A stretch of 64,000 bases of DNA from Chimonanthus salicifolius (GCA_013350335.1 CM023533.1:26394869-26458868), one strand, 5' to 3'. Shown: positions 35,138-48,400, counted from the stretch's first letter. Notes: generated from the letters alone by a model not told the origin. Numbers and translations are program-made.

Positions 35138-35723
35138 GCGCGACTTCTAGACACTCGGATTTTCTGCCCTATACACCCAATTTTGGAGTTTCGGGTCAAA
35201 TTATCATTATACTCCCGTGTTTTTATTCATTTCGGCATTTGTTCGAATGAATGATTCATTGGAACGAATGTCGAAGTGTAAATTTAGTTTATTCGAACGA
35301 ATGGGTAGAAAGTGTTCATTCGTTCAAATGAACGAGTTGGTTCATTCGAACGAATGTATAAAAGAGCAATGGAAAATTACAGTTGTTTTCTTGAATGTCA
35401 TTGATTTGAATGAATCAACACATTCATTCGAACGAATGCCATATATATAGTTATTCGTTCGAATGAATCAACTCGTTCATTTGAACGAATGACATTCGAG
35501 AGCACTGGTATTTTACAGTCGTTCACTCAAATATTATTCGTCCGAATGAACTAAATTTACACTTCGACATTCGTTCGGATGAATCATTCATCCGAACGAA
35601 TGCTGAAATGAACTGGCAGTTCGTTTGGATGAGTAAAAATGCGGAGGTATAATGGTTATTTGATCCGAAAATTCGAAATTGAGTGTGTAGAGGCAAAAAA
35701 TCCGGATGTCTATAAGTGCTGCA
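35138..35723. mobile_element. 586-bp palindromic MULE-like foldback element, copy 2 (short form)
   Basis: Outer arms correspond to those of copies 1 and 3: a CTAGACACTCGGATTTT-type terminus, a TACACCCAA block, then arrays of TTCGAACGAATG-type palindromes, mirrored on the right. Flanks TAGAACAAG (35129-35137) and TAGAACAAT (35724-35732) give an 8-9-bp target duplication. It lacks the ~270-bp internal palindromic units, so only the arms remain. Confidence 0.75.
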
Positions 35724-35732
35724 TAGAACAAT

Positions 35733-37418
35733 GTTGAAAAAGAAAAAAGGCCCAGCACAACCAAAAACTCAGAGCTTGAGTTGGTCCAACTTCCACCAAA
35801 CTGTGAAACAAATATACAGACTAGGATTGGAATTCAATTGAATTGAGTAACTAGTACCTACTTAATTCTTGTTTTTGTTCTTTCAGCAAATTTTATTATA
35901 ATCGAGTGACTTGCCCAGCTTAAAAATCAACTGAGCCTAATTTACTTGGCTGAGTTGATTGAAAAGCTATTGGGTCTTCTTATAATTAATTGATTCTAAG
36001 TATGTTTCTCTTCTATATCTACATTATTAAGGCCTGAACACTTCTTTAAAGAAAATGAAAATTAGTCAAACTTTCACTCATTGTTTTCAGTCAGTGTTTA
36101 TGAATTTATTGATAGTTAAATTGTACCCACTTACCTACTAATGGATTATTATCTATTTATTGTCTGCTAAAATAGTTTACTTTCTTTTCTTTTTAAGATG
36201 AAATTGAGTTCTGAATTTTGAAAGGTTAAATAGGAGTTGAAGAAAATCATATTAACATTCTTAAGGTAAAACTCATTCTCAAAAGTTATTATTGGAAGGA
36301 GGGCGTCTTAAGTATTATATATAGTCATTAGTTTTTTAATCTAGGTGATGTGTGAATTTTATCAACTTCATATATTTTCTCACGTGCAACTGTTCACCCT
36401 CTCTTATCTGTTGTGGCTATACCTGGAAAGAGTTACTGTCTCAAAAATATAACATAATTTTCTTTGAGGCCAATTTAAATTTATAGCCTCCTCCATTATT
36501 GAATCTAATAGCCGGGCTAGACTTTATTTATAGCCTAGGCCAGCATGTTATTACTTGATAGGCATGTTGGGCTCCTCTATATTCTGTAATACATGTAATT
36601 GAGACTTAACTCATCAACATATAGTGTCTCTTTCAGTCCATGCCAAGTCTTTCTCTTCCATCAGACGTTGGGATTTCACAATCAACCAATACTTTCTTTT
36701 TCATGTTCTATAATACATAATAATTTTTTCGCCACCACTTTTTTCATAGTGCACCACCTTTAATGAACAATTTAAGCCTAAATTCTTTGACAGAGTTGAA
36801 TTTTATAAAATTTCATAATTTCAAAGAAATATTGGATTATGAAATTCTGCAAATTTTCAATTTTATGGATTGACAATAAAGACAAAAAATGCATCTTTTC
36901 GTTTTTTTGCATTATCTTTTTTAATTTATATGTTTATAATATATGATCTAAATAAAACTTGAGTTATTTTTTATATACAAACTTAATTATTTGATTAATC
37001 TATTTTTAGAAGTAAATGTTAATGCTTCTAACTTTGAAAATATTTGAATTCAAATATAAATCTAATAATTTAAATAAATCCATATTGAATCATATATATA
37101 TTTATAAATTTAAATTCAATTTTGACATGATCTAAATCTAATACTATTAAGTGGATATAAATTTAAAATTTATCTACATCGTGGGACCCGTTTACATCCT
37201 AGAATGCTAGTATATCTAGCATGGATTTTTTTTTTTTTAAATAATTAAATACACCCAAACCTTAGCTGAGGCAGACTTAGATGGACGGCCAAGATCAAAA
37301 GATAGCAACTTGCGCGTGAGAATGATGGGAGAGCGACGCGCCTATGTGGAAAGTTGTTCTACACTTCTACTTAATAATTGTCTTCGTCCTCTCAATTCTC
37401 ATCGCAATCCAGAGAGAG
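35733..37418. other. Intergenic, upstream of the Costars gene
   Basis: AT-rich sequence without coding content. The last ~150 bp before 37419 should contain the Costars leader and promoter; no clear TATA box was recognised. Confidence 0.4.
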
Positions 37419-40321
37419 ATGGCGTTGAATGTAGAAGAAGAAGTAGAACGCCTCAAAGAAGAAATCAAGCGATTGGGTCAGGCCCAACAGGACGGATCCT
37501 ACAAGGTATAGATACAATTATATTTCTCGAAATGCCCTTCTTCTTCCTTTTCAATTTCATCAATTTTCAGCATTTATCTCTGTAATTTACTTCCTTAATT
37601 TGGTGGAATTTTGCTGGATTTCGCCGGCGAGTTCAGATCCCACGGTCAATAGAAACACATCAACACACATTTTTCCTTCAAACCCATGTGTCAGAGTACC
37701 CAGATCTCGTTTCATATGATAATGCTGATCCATGAATCTAATTATTCAAATCACTTGCAATTAGTAATTAATTGTGACTCTGTTTTCTTGGTTTAACTTT
37801 CGCAATTTGGGGATATAGATGGGTTTTTTAACCTTCTATAATAAATCCCGTTTATCACACAATCTAATTGTTAAAACTCTTTCGACCCAAGATTAAGATT
37901 TTGATTCATCGGTCAGTGCTCAATTTAGCACTTTAGCGTGATTTTTCGTATCTGTTCTAGTGTGTTTTGAAGTTGTTATCAGTTCTTTTGACAGGATTAT
38001 TCATCTTTTTTTCTCTACCAAGGAGTTGGACACTTTATGGATTTTGCTTCAGCTATTCTTGCTGACATACACATTGCGCAGTTGCGCACTATGAACTTTG
38101 ATTGTCAAAACCTATCACACATGAAATTTCTGATCTTCTGAGTTTTGATTAATGAGACCAGTATCATGTTTGATCCCACTATTTGCACTTGATGCTGTAT
38201 TCCCAAGGGTGTAATTCTGGTTCTCTCAGATGGAATTCAGTTTTTTCCAACTGGGGATGCTAGGTTTTTGGAACTTTATCTTATTTTATCATCCCTATTT
38301 AAGGCCATGTTTTTCATCACTCCACTGTTCCACATTTGTATCATACATAGTATCTGAAACCCCAGAATGCAAAGTTTCAGATCCAACTCACAGGACAATG
38401 TGTATTGTTAAGATAATTATTTAACTTGCAATTATATGGTAAGTATGATTCGTTCCCACGTAAATATACTAATCCGATACATCATTCAAAAAAAAAAAAA
38501 AAAACTAATCCAATCACTTGGTGGAAGTTATGAATTCTCATTGTCAATGAATTCATGTTGTATTGCCTTAAAAAAGCCCACTTGTAGAAGGCAGTTACTT
38601 TGGCCAATTGCCCGTGGCATGCTGGTTGCTGGTTAGGAGTTGGCATATCTCCATTTGGAGGAGACGTGCGTCTATTGTGGGATAGAATTGCCTCCAACCA
38701 GAAAGGAACAGAAAATACACCTGCAATGATACTCAAAATCACATGGTGGTATTTTTTTTTTCCAATGTAAGGAAATATTTCAGAATACATTTGTTTCATA
38801 AATGTTAGACTTTCAGAAGTTGGACTTTATTGTGGATGATGTGTATCCCTGAAATTCCAAGTAAAAAATTCGGACCTAACAGCTTCAAATATGATTTTTA
38901 GGATTGTGCAATCTGTACATGTTTTGGATTATACTCCAACAGTGGGGCTCAAATTCGGTATGGTTTTGGTGGTTTTTGTCCCATGGGTATGGTGGATGAG
39001 TTGCATTAAACTTTTACACTGTGGAATCAACACAAAAATCTCATTCTCCACTGAAGTGGAATGTGGCAGGAGAAAACCTTGTGGCAACTCAATTTACCTG
39101 CACACAGGATATATGCACGCCAATATTGAGTATTAAACATATCCATGTCCATCACATTGTATAACAAAAATCATGCTGTTCAACCTTGACCATCTGCTTT
39201 GGTTTGTATATGCCATTTAGATATATTTAACATGTCATGGTGACACAGTTAAAGACTATCAAAATTCTTTCTCTATGAATTACATAGCTCAAAATGCATG
39301 AATCATTTGAACAGATGATTATGTTTGTGATTCACAACATTAGTATGTTGCAATTGTCATACCTGCAATATTTATGTTAGTCACACCCATTTATGATTCT
39401 TTATTTTAATTTTAATTTTTTTTTTTTGAGACACACGATCTTACCTTGATGAAACAAGTGTAGAGCTGAAAATACTAGAGAATGTGTGTTGCATCTGTAT
39501 TTCTTTGTTTTCCTTCTTCATAAAGAACTGATTCTACTTCTGGCTCCATGAGGGTGCTCAATATGTTAATCTACTCTAGGAAAGTAAGAGGAATTTGAAT
39601 GATCATGGTGGAAACTAAGAGGCATGGGTTTGTATGCATGTATTGGAATCTGACACTGGTTTGTGGTGTCTTATTCAGCAAATCCCGAAACTAAGAATTT
39701 GTTGATTTGGCATACTGTTTAAATGGTTTGATCTAATTAATTTGTGGATTTGCCTCCATTAGCTCTGTAGGTGGTATTGAAGTTGTGACCTCATTCCCAT
39801 GAATATATGAAAAATGCAAGATGTTGAATAAATCACATCTGTGTATTCAAATTACAGCTGCATTAGTGCCAAAATCATTCTTTGAACCAAACACTAGTAT
39901 AAGTGCAAGATGAATAATATATGACATCTGCATATTCAAATAGTATAGCTGCATTTGTAACAAACCATCCTTTAAACCACACAACCCTCTCTCTCACATG
40001 CATGTTTTGAATGTATAATCTGAATGATTGTTGGATCCATGTCTCAAACCAACCGATTTTTCGCCCTGCACGGAAGCATAATCCCTATGTCTCTTTCACT
40101 GAATCCAGTGTCCAACCAATATTTTTTGTTTGGTTTTGAAGGTCAAGTTTGGTGTCCTGTTCAACGATGACAGGTGTGCCAACATATTTGAAGCTCTGGT
40201 CGGAACCCTGAGAGCTGCCAAGAAAAGAAAGGTGATCTCATTCGACGGTGAATTACTGCTCCAAGGAGTTCATGATAATGTGGAAATAACCCTCAAGGTT
40301 CCCCCGGCGACCAGTGTCTAA
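37419..40321 (+). CDS. Costars family protein (ABRACL homologue)
   Basis: Small conserved eukaryotic protein related to the C-terminal domain of actin-binding Rho-activating (ABRA/STARS) proteins; it is thought to influence actin organisation, and its plant role is little known. Two exons, 37419-37505 and 40142-40321, join in phase 0 across a 2.6-kb GT-AG intron to give 88 residues, the family's usual length. The N-terminus (MALNVEEEVERLKEEIKRLG) is a predicted helix. The core FGVLFNDDRCANIFEALVGT, followed by LRAAKKRKV and LLLQGVHDNVEITL, matches plant Costars proteins closely. The start is the only ATG near the exon 1 5' end, after AGAGAG. Both exons are intact and in frame. Confidence 0.94.
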
Positions 40322-41826
40322 GAATGCATTTGCATACTGGTGTTTCATGTATCTGTATGGAGTCACTGGCGCCTATTCCTTTCCCAACCAGTGGCTCCTT
40401 GGTTGCCGAGACTAATAGCATATTTCAATTCAAGATTGGTGTGGTTGAAATTGTTGATTTGTGAGCTTTTCAATTTCAGACAGTAATATATGTTGCCTAG
40501 TTCAGAGATCAGTGACGTTAAAATGTCTGGTATATGAACTTGTTGACTTTACTTTTAACAGGGAACTGCATGATACTGTTCCATTTTGCTCAGCCTTGGG
40601 AGATGTCTCTGAAGAACTCTTCCAATAAAAAACCTTGTAGGGCTCAAAATTTTGGTATCAGATTGCATTATCTTATTTCCATTTCAATCTATATGAAGTT
40701 TGGAATGAACCTGCTTGATACTGCTTTATTTCAACAACTGATCAGATGAATGAGGCACTTTTTTATTGCTTAAAGGTTGAAATGATGGACCTTAAATCGA
40801 TTAGGAAGGGCCATGAAATCTGCCACTGTTTACAGTCAGTGAGTCAAGCTTGGTGGGTTTTCAAACTAACCCACAAACCAATGAACTCACTTTGACACCA
40901 CTCGAATTATGGTCTTATTGATAGTGAGTCAAGCAAAAGTTTTTAAAAAAAAAAAAAAAACCCAACACTTCTTAGCTAATGGGGGCTGTGGGTTGTGATA
41001 AGAGACCATTGATATTATTGAGTTTAAGGCATGCCGTAGATCATATCTTATATAAATTGTAGCTTTCTTAAACTATGTAGCGAGAATGACTTCCAAAGGT
41101 GGATATAGAATCACATTAGAATCATCTGATATGCGAAATATGTAAGAGATCGCATTAGTAAAGAGTGAGTGACTTTAAATTTTAATTAATTATTTTAATC
41201 TCATGAGTAATGCAGGCACAATAAGTTTTATTTTTTAGCATTATATTAAGTTAGTCCATTTACATGATTTTCAATAATAGTCATATTTTGCGTCTGAATA
41301 CCCTTCGTGATTGACATGAAATTAAAACATTAATTAAGATATTCAATTACTTTTCCAAAAAATTTAAGTTTGTGTAATTTTAATATACATAGAAAAAATT
41401 ATGATCAATTTTTTAATTTAATGTCCCACTGATTTTCAAATGCAATTTGGATAAGATGAATTTCAAATTTAGTAATCTATTAATTTAAATGACATAAATT
41501 AAATAATATTCAAGAGAATAATTATTTTTCTAGCATAAATAAATTAAGAGAAACAGAGAAACTCTAATTCAAATTTAAATTTAAATGTGATCACTTTCAA
41601 AAGCAATTTTTTAGTTGAATATGTAGATTCGCATATAAATATCTGATACAAATTTTTATCATCATCAAAATTCTTTAAAATTCATATTGAGATTAATCAT
41701 TTTTTTCAAATTTAAGATTAAAATCTTATATAAGAAAAGTGACCTCAATTGGGTGAACCCGAATCAGCTCGGGTGGATAAAATACGACCCATTTAATAGT
41801 AGTGCTTGGCTGTATCGAGTATTTTT
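40322..41826. other. Costars 3' flank and intergenic DNA
   Basis: The Costars 3' UTR probably lies in the first few hundred bp. The rest is AT-rich with a long A run near 40950-40966; no gene was seen. Confidence 0.5.
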
Positions 41827-43706
41827 GGGTACCCGTTTACACACCTGTATTTTTGCCTCTACACACCCTTTTCCAGGTGCGGGTGGCTAATTACCATTTT
41901 GCCCCTGCGTTTCCATTTGTTCGAACGAATTCTCAATTCATTTCGTCATTAGTTCGAACGAATGGAAGCAACCCATCCAATTTTGATTCGTTCGAACGAA
42001 TCACCCTTTTAAAACAATTTGCTCTAACGAATAAAGTGGGTGAACAGTAATGCACATTACTGTTCACCCGTATTACTGTTCACCTATGGAGGGTGAACGA
42101 ACGTGAATGAATTACTGATTCAAATCGATTTTTTTTTTTTAAATTTCAAAGTTATTTTTTAAGTATTGTGTATTTCCAAAAAATTTCAAATTAAATATTC
42201 GGACTAATTACGATAATCTAATAAAAATACTTTAAGACTTTAAAGTGTTTTGACACTCCTAAATATTTAAAATACAGTATTTTACAAATAAAGGTATCCC
42301 TAGAGTGTGCCGAAAACATATTTAGGAGTGTCAAAAGACCTTGAAGTCTTAAAGTATATTTATCAGGTCATCGTAATTAGTCCTAATATTCAATTTGAGA
42401 AATTTTAGAAATACACAGTGCTTAAAAAATAACTTTAAAGTTTTAAAGGAGATTTATTATTTAATACACTATGCACATTATTTTTTAAGCACCGTGTATT
42501 TTCAAAATTTCTCAAATTGAATATCCGGACTAATTACGATAACCTGATAAATATACTTTAAGACTTGAAGGTCTTTTGATACTCCTAAATGTATTTTCGG
42601 CACACTCTAGGGATACCCTTATTTATAAAATAATGTATTTTTAAATATTTAAGAGTATCAAAACACCTTAAGTCTTAAAGTATTTTTATCAGATTATCGT
42701 AATTAATCCAGATATTCAATTTGAGAAATTTTGGAAATATACAGTGATTAAAAAATAACTTTGAAATTAAAAAAAAAAAATCGATTCATTCGACTGAATC
42801 TTGATTCATTTTCAGTGATTCATCACTGATTCATTCGAATGAATTAATGAATCAATTTTATTTTTAAATTTTAAAGATATTTTTTAAGCGCTGTGTACTT
42901 CCAAAATTTCTCAAATTAAATATCCAGACTAATTACGATAATCTGATAAAAATACTTTAAGACTTCAAGGTATTTTGACACGCCTAAATATTTAAAACAC
43001 AGTATTTTATAAATAAGGGTATCCCTAGGGTGTGCTGAAAACACATTTAGGAGTGTCAAAAGACCTTGAAGTCTTAAAGTATATTTATCAGATTATCGTA
43101 ATTAGTCCGGATATTCAATTTGAGAAATTTTAAAAATACACGGTGCTTAAAAAATAATGTGCATAGTGTATTAAATAATAAAATCTCCTTTAAAACTTTA
43201 AAGTTATTTTTTAAGTATTATGTATTTCCAAAATTTCTGAAATTGAATATTCGGACTAATTACGATGACCTGATAAATATACTTTAAGACTTTAAGGTCT
43301 TTTGACACTCCTAAATATGTTTTCGGCACACTAAAGGATACCCTTATTTGTAAAATACTGTGTTTTAAATATTTAGGAGTGTCAAAACACCTTAAAGTCT
43401 TAAAGTATTTTTATCAGATTATCGTAATTAGTCTGGATATTTAATTTGAAAATTTTTGAAAATACACGGTAGTTAAAAAATAATTTTGAAATTTAAAAAA
43501 AAATCAATTCATTCGAGTGATTCATTGAATTCGTTCGTTCACCCTCCACGGGTGAATAGTATCGTGCATTACTAGTATTATTACTAGTATTGTACATTAC
43601 TGTATCATTACTGGGGTTAAAATGGTAATTAGCCATCATCACTGTGAAACAGATCGGTAGACGCAGAAAATCAGGGTAATCAGGGTCGGTGTGTAAACGG
43701 GGACCC
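41827..43706. mobile_element. 1.88-kb palindromic MULE-like foldback element, copy 3
   Basis: An inverted repeat along its whole length, centred near 42766. The left terminus has ACCCGTTTACACACC, then CCTCTACACACCC and TTCGAACGAAT palindromes; the right end mirrors these. The flanks GTATTTTT (41819-41826) and GTATTTTG (43707-43714) suggest an 8-bp target duplication. Four ~270-bp internal palindromic units lie at about 42155-42430, 42478-42755, 42885-43158 and 43205-43475. The right end is 58 bp from the PPR start codon, so the element supplies almost all of the PPR upstream region. Confidence 0.82.
42155..43475. repeat. Four ~270-bp palindromic units in copy 3
   Basis: The same unit as in copy 1: CGGACTAATTACGAT, a GACACTCCTAAAT block, a GGGTATCC-type spacer, then the mirrored blocks. 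The two left units and two right units are arranged symmetrically around a central AT-rich, TTCGAATGAAT-containing spacer at about 42756-42884. Confidence 0.83.
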
Positions 43707-43764
43707 GTATTTTGCAGGATTTGAAATCACTTTATGGGGAAAATCATTTCGAACAGTTGAAGGC

Positions 43765-45438
43765 ATGAAGCCCTTCCACTTCGATTCTTTCGTTTCCCCC
43801 TCTTTCATTCTCTCTCGTCTTTCTTCTTCTACTTATCCAGCTCCCACTATTCGCGCCATTTCTAAACAGGTTAGTTCCAATCACTTATCACCTTCTTTTC
43901 CAGAAGATAACGTCAACCCTCTCTCTTACATGAAACGTTTCTGCTCAGTAATTCATGACATATTCACAAACAATCGAAATTTCAGACTCATTTCTGATCT
44001 AGATTCAATGCTCAGTGAAACCCATGTCTACGATTCTGCTACTTCGGTCCTTGTCATCGACGGTTTGTGCCGATTGAAAAAGCTAACTAGAGCAAAAGCA
44101 GTTCTTTTGAGTCTTAAAAAGAATGGAAGGGTGTCTGATTTCTTTCTCTACAGTTTGGTTCTCCATTGTCTCGTTAGAGATGGCAAAATTTCAGACGTTG
44201 AATATGTGTGGAACGATATTTGCGGGTCCAAATCGCCCGTACCAATTGATGCTTCTGATTTTATTGTTTATATCTCTAGATTCGGTAATCGGCAGGAGGT
44301 TGAAAGCGTTTGTGAGCGGGTGTTGATGGGTGGTGGGGTTTTGAGGAAGCAGAGTTACGTTGCTTTGATTGGAGCTCTCTGTAAGGAAAATGTCTGTTTT
44401 TCAGCTATCAATGTGCTTCGAGTGATGGAGGAAAAGGGCTTTGAAGCTCATGACTTGACATATATTGCGCTGTTCCAATGCTTGTGTAGGAATGGGTATT
44501 TAGCTGAAGCTGATTTGATTTTGAGGAATATGGTCCGTCGGGAATGTAGTTTGGATGTTTGTATCTATGGGAGCTTCATGTATGGGCTTTGTATGTCAGG
44601 TAGGCTAAGAGAAGCGAAGAAACTGTTTCTTAGGTTGATAGAAAAGGAAACCTCAGCTAATGGGGATTTGCCACGTCTGAAAATGGGGAGGCGGGTTATC
44701 TTCCAATTGAATTGTCAGGGCAAGGTTCCTGAGATAATGGCGTATGAGACTTATTGTAGGTCACTTTGTAGTGCAGGAAAAGTTGGGGAAGCAGAGATGC
44801 TATTGAAAGAAATGCTTCAGAAGAAAATGCTGCCGGAGATTTGTGTATATAGATCTTTCATTAAGGCTCTCTTTGGAGTTGGAAGAAGTGATGATGCTGT
44901 TAAGTTCTTTAATGCAGAGAGGAAGAAAGGGTTTGTTCCTGCTGAGGAAATCGCAGTTCCTGTAATTATGGGTTTCTGTGAGTTGGGTATACTTGATGAT
45001 GCTAAAGATCTTCTGAAGGAGATTGTGAATCATGGTTTTGTGCCAACTGCCAGCATTTGGAACTGTTTTCTTAATGGGTATTGGAAACAGGAGAGGGTTG
45101 ATGAAGCAATGAATCTATTTGAGAGGATGCATGATGGGAGTTGTGGAAAGCCTGACATAACAACATTCACTCTTATGATTAATGGATTTTGTGAGCATGA
45201 AAATGTTCAAAAGGCCATTTCAATTTTCCAGGAGATGATTCAGAATAATGTTGCAGTGAATGGTACCCTTTACAGTGCTATTATCAGACAGTTATGTAAA
45301 CAGGGAAGAGTTGATGATGCACACAAGTATATGAATGAAATGATAGAAAATGGTCATTTGATTTCATATGTAGGATGGAAATCACTTTTTGATTGTATGA
45401 TATCAGCAAGCAAGAATAGTCTCGCATTTGGATTTTGA
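43765..45438 (+). CDS. Pentatricopeptide repeat protein, P class, intronless
   Basis: PPR proteins are helical-repeat RNA-binding proteins that act in mitochondria or plastids on splicing, stability or translation of specific transcripts. The single exon encodes 557 residues. The N-terminus is rich in Ser, Arg and hydrophobic residues (about the first 35), fitting an organelle targeting sequence. From about residue 95 to the end there are tandem ~35-residue repeats, including the clear motifs DITTFTLMINGFCEHENVQK, LYSAIIRQLCKQGRVDDAHK and VYRSFIKALFGVGRSDDAVK. No E, DYW or SMR domain follows, so it is a P-class member. The RNA target cannot be told from sequence. The start is the first ATG of the frame and lies 58 bp downstream of foldback element copy 3. 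The frame is intact. Confidence 0.93.
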   Translation: MKPFHFDSFVSPSFILSRLSSSTYPAPTIRAISKQVSSNHLSPSFPEDNVNPLSYMKRFCSVIHDIFTNNRNFRLISDLDSMLSETHVYDSATSVLVIDGLCRLKKLTRAKAVLLSLKKNGRVSDFFLYSLVLHCLVRDGKISDVEYVWNDICGSKSPVPIDASDFIVYISRFGNRQEVESVCERVLMGGGVLRKQSYVALIGALCKENVCFSAINVLRVMEEKGFEAHDLTYIALFQCLCRNGYLAEADLILRNMVRRECSLDVCIYGSFMYGLCMSGRLREAKKLFLRLIEKETSANGDLPRLKMGRRVIFQLNCQGKVPEIMAYETYCRSLCSAGKVGEAEMLLKEMLQKKMLPEICVYRSFIKALFGVGRSDDAVKFFNAERKKGFVPAEEIAVPVIMGFCELGILDDAKDLLKEIVNHGFVPTASIWNCFLNGYWKQERVDEAMNLFERMHDGSCGKPDITTFTLMINGFCEHENVQKAISIFQEMIQNNVAVNGTLYSAIIRQLCKQGRVDDAHKYMNEMIENGHLISYVGWKSLFDCMISASKNSLAFGF

Positions 45439-48400
45439 AATGCAATGTCATTTAGAACATATAGTAAATTGCAAAATCCATTGACAGATTATTTGGCCTG
45501 TTCAAATAATGTTGATATGTTCTTGCTTCTTTTTGGTTGTTGAAAATCACAGAGCTTGCAAAACAGTTGGTGACAGCTCATTTTTGCAATCACAATGTTG
45601 TAGGGTCGAGTTCTATTATGAGCACCAATGATCAATCCCTTATAAATGGGATAAATGACTTTGATGATGGTGATGAGTGTTGGTCACACTTCCAAATTGC
45701 GATTCTCTCCTTTGTCATCTTTCTAGCTTATTCACTCATAAGCACCTTCCTCATGAAACCTTAGCTAATGTTAGTCAACGACATAGCCAACCATGAGGAA
45801 TTCTTCTCACCGGGTCTTTAATTCCCCTTTTTGGGTTGGTTTGGGAATGAGCCAAGTAAGAACTTCGAACCCTAACTCGTTAACTTACATAAAACAAGCT
45901 AGAAAGCCTAGTCGGTTTCTAATTTTGTCAATGAATAGTAGATGGACTACCCTTTTTCTTTCATTTGGAAGAACCAAATCTAATTAAGTGGGTAACTCTC
46001 TTTTAGAGGTTCTTACTTTTTTTTTTTTTCAAAAAGAACGTTTCTATATGTTGAGTGATTGTAGAATTGGGTTTCTTGTGAACAGATTTGAGCTTTCAGA
46101 CAAACAACTAGAGAGAGGATTTGAGTCTCTTTGTGGGTCTTTATTTTAGAAGCGGGTTGTGTCAACCTAGTACAAGTGAGGCTATGCCAGTGGGTTCTGC
46201 CTTTTAGTGGGTATTGCCCTAGGCACACTCTTAACTGTTTCTCTCTCTGTCTCTCTTTCTCTCTCTCTCTCTCAAAGGAGTGGAAAACTATTATCTTTTT
46301 GCCCCTGGGCATGTGCATCATTGCTGAACCACGTTAAATTTGGTCTTTCCTTGCAGGTATGTTTTGGATTGGAAATCCTATTTTGTTGTTTTTCCCTTTG
46401 GACAAGTTTGATTATTCTTCTCCACAACAATGAGATAAGTCGTTGAAAATCATGAAATGCTTCCATATTTAGTCTCTTCTTTGCTTCACATGCTCTGTCA
46501 TGCCTTCATTATATTTTGTTGGTGGCTGGTGAATGTTCAAAAAGGCAATTACATGATCCTAGAGGTATATAAAGTGTGCATCTGCTGTATGCAGACCAAA
46601 GGGCTGAATTTCCCAAGTACAGAGCCATGAATTGACTCTACAAACTCAGTGAATTCATTCCATTTATAGAATGTATTCATGGCTGAGAAAACTACAAATT
46701 GTAGTGTTTGAAATTCAAGAATTGCTAACTGTAATTTGAATCTGAAACAAAACAGTGATGTATCATTTATCTTCTTGTAGTGGTGTGAATGAAAATGCAC
46801 AGTTTCCATCTATCTTCATTGAAGTTGGTGCTCTTTATTGTCTATGAAATCAAACTTGGGAGCTCAGACAACACGCCATATGATAGTATTTTCGGAATCC
46901 GTAAGCAATGTCGTTTAGAGGTTATCCAATTCTATCAGAAACCTTTAGACCTTTTTTTTCTTTTTTTATGAAATTCAAAAGTTGGAAAGGATGAAGGAAC
47001 TTTTTCTTTCTTCATTTTATATTTTTAACTTCTCATTTTGTTGCAATATTTCAAATGTTTAAAACATTCATATATTTAATTCGTTCTATTTGATTTGATG
47101 GGGTTATAATGGACCTAAAATTTGATGTCGACATTCTAAAGATGAGGTGTGTACTGCAAAGAATGGAATTCTTTTTCAACAATGTAAAGGAAGGTTGAGG
47201 TTATTTTATTTTAAAATATGGAAAAAGATCAAAATTTTAGATTAAGCAGAAAAAAAAAAGTTTTTTTTAAAAGAATATTCCACTATTTTTTGAGGGATGC
47301 TTTCATGTGAATATGAACTTCCATTCGTTATGTATGAGGTCCTTATTCTGGAACTATCTGAATTACATTCTTCCAAACCTATGGCTAGTGTTTGCTTTGC
47401 CATATCTATTGTACAAATATTCTTCTTGTCAACCCACTGGACATGGATTAATATTAATAAAATCAAAGTTCTTGTTCTCTGTCAGTACTGATTCTGTTCG
47501 TAAAGTATAAACTGCAGATCTCTCTGCATGAACAATCACCGCTTAGACAAGCTTTTTCTTAAGGCTAGCTCATAGATTTTACAGCACTGAGGCCTGATCC
47601 AATCCACAGGCTTGACTGAAACTCAGGCTTAGGTCCAAGCCCACTTGGAAATATTAAGAGCATTTCTGATGAATGTGTTGGGCTGAAGGTGTCATCCAGT
47701 CAGGGCTATGTGAAGGCTACTGCTTTGGGATGATTTTGTTCACGTATTTGACTTAGGGTTCCAAAAATTGGTTAAATCGAGATTTCGGCCTATTTTTCAT
47801 ATCGGGCGAGATTTTTCTCTCTTAAATTTTTTTTTTTGAAATTTTGTGGTTTTTTTTTTAAAAAAAAATCAAAAAAGGCTGTTTTGCAAATATCGGCCCG
47901 GGCCCACAACCAATTTTTTTTTTTTTTTAAAAAGAAGAAATCCGGCAGATTTCTTTTTTCTTTGGCGATAGATTTAAACCTATGATTTGACTATACATGA
48001 GAATAGAGCTAGTTTCTCAATGGCCCAATATGACCGAAATGAACCAGGCTTGGGCTGGACCCCCACGTCCCCACGTCCTCCACCTTAATCACCTACTTTG
48101 ACTATCCACATCCTTCATCAATCCAAATTAAGTTATGAAATGTTGAAATTTATTATGAGTTTCTAGTATAATCTAGCCTGAAGTGTAGTCTAATTAATTT
48201 ATAATTATTTTAGAAGAGGTGCCTTTAATATAAAAAATAAGAAGTCTGATGAGCACCATTGATCATCTTTGATCATAATTAGAACCAGTAGACTAGTTAA
48301 CTACTTTGGGTTTAAAGGCATGATCAGATGGCTCACACAAATGCCAACATGGGAACCTCAATGCATAAGTCATTAAGCCATTCTCTTGTATATCAAGATT

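Noticed and set aside
38482..38799. Minus frame of 105 codons in the Costars intron
   Set aside because: Ends in poly-Phe from a poly(A) run; no family resemblance.
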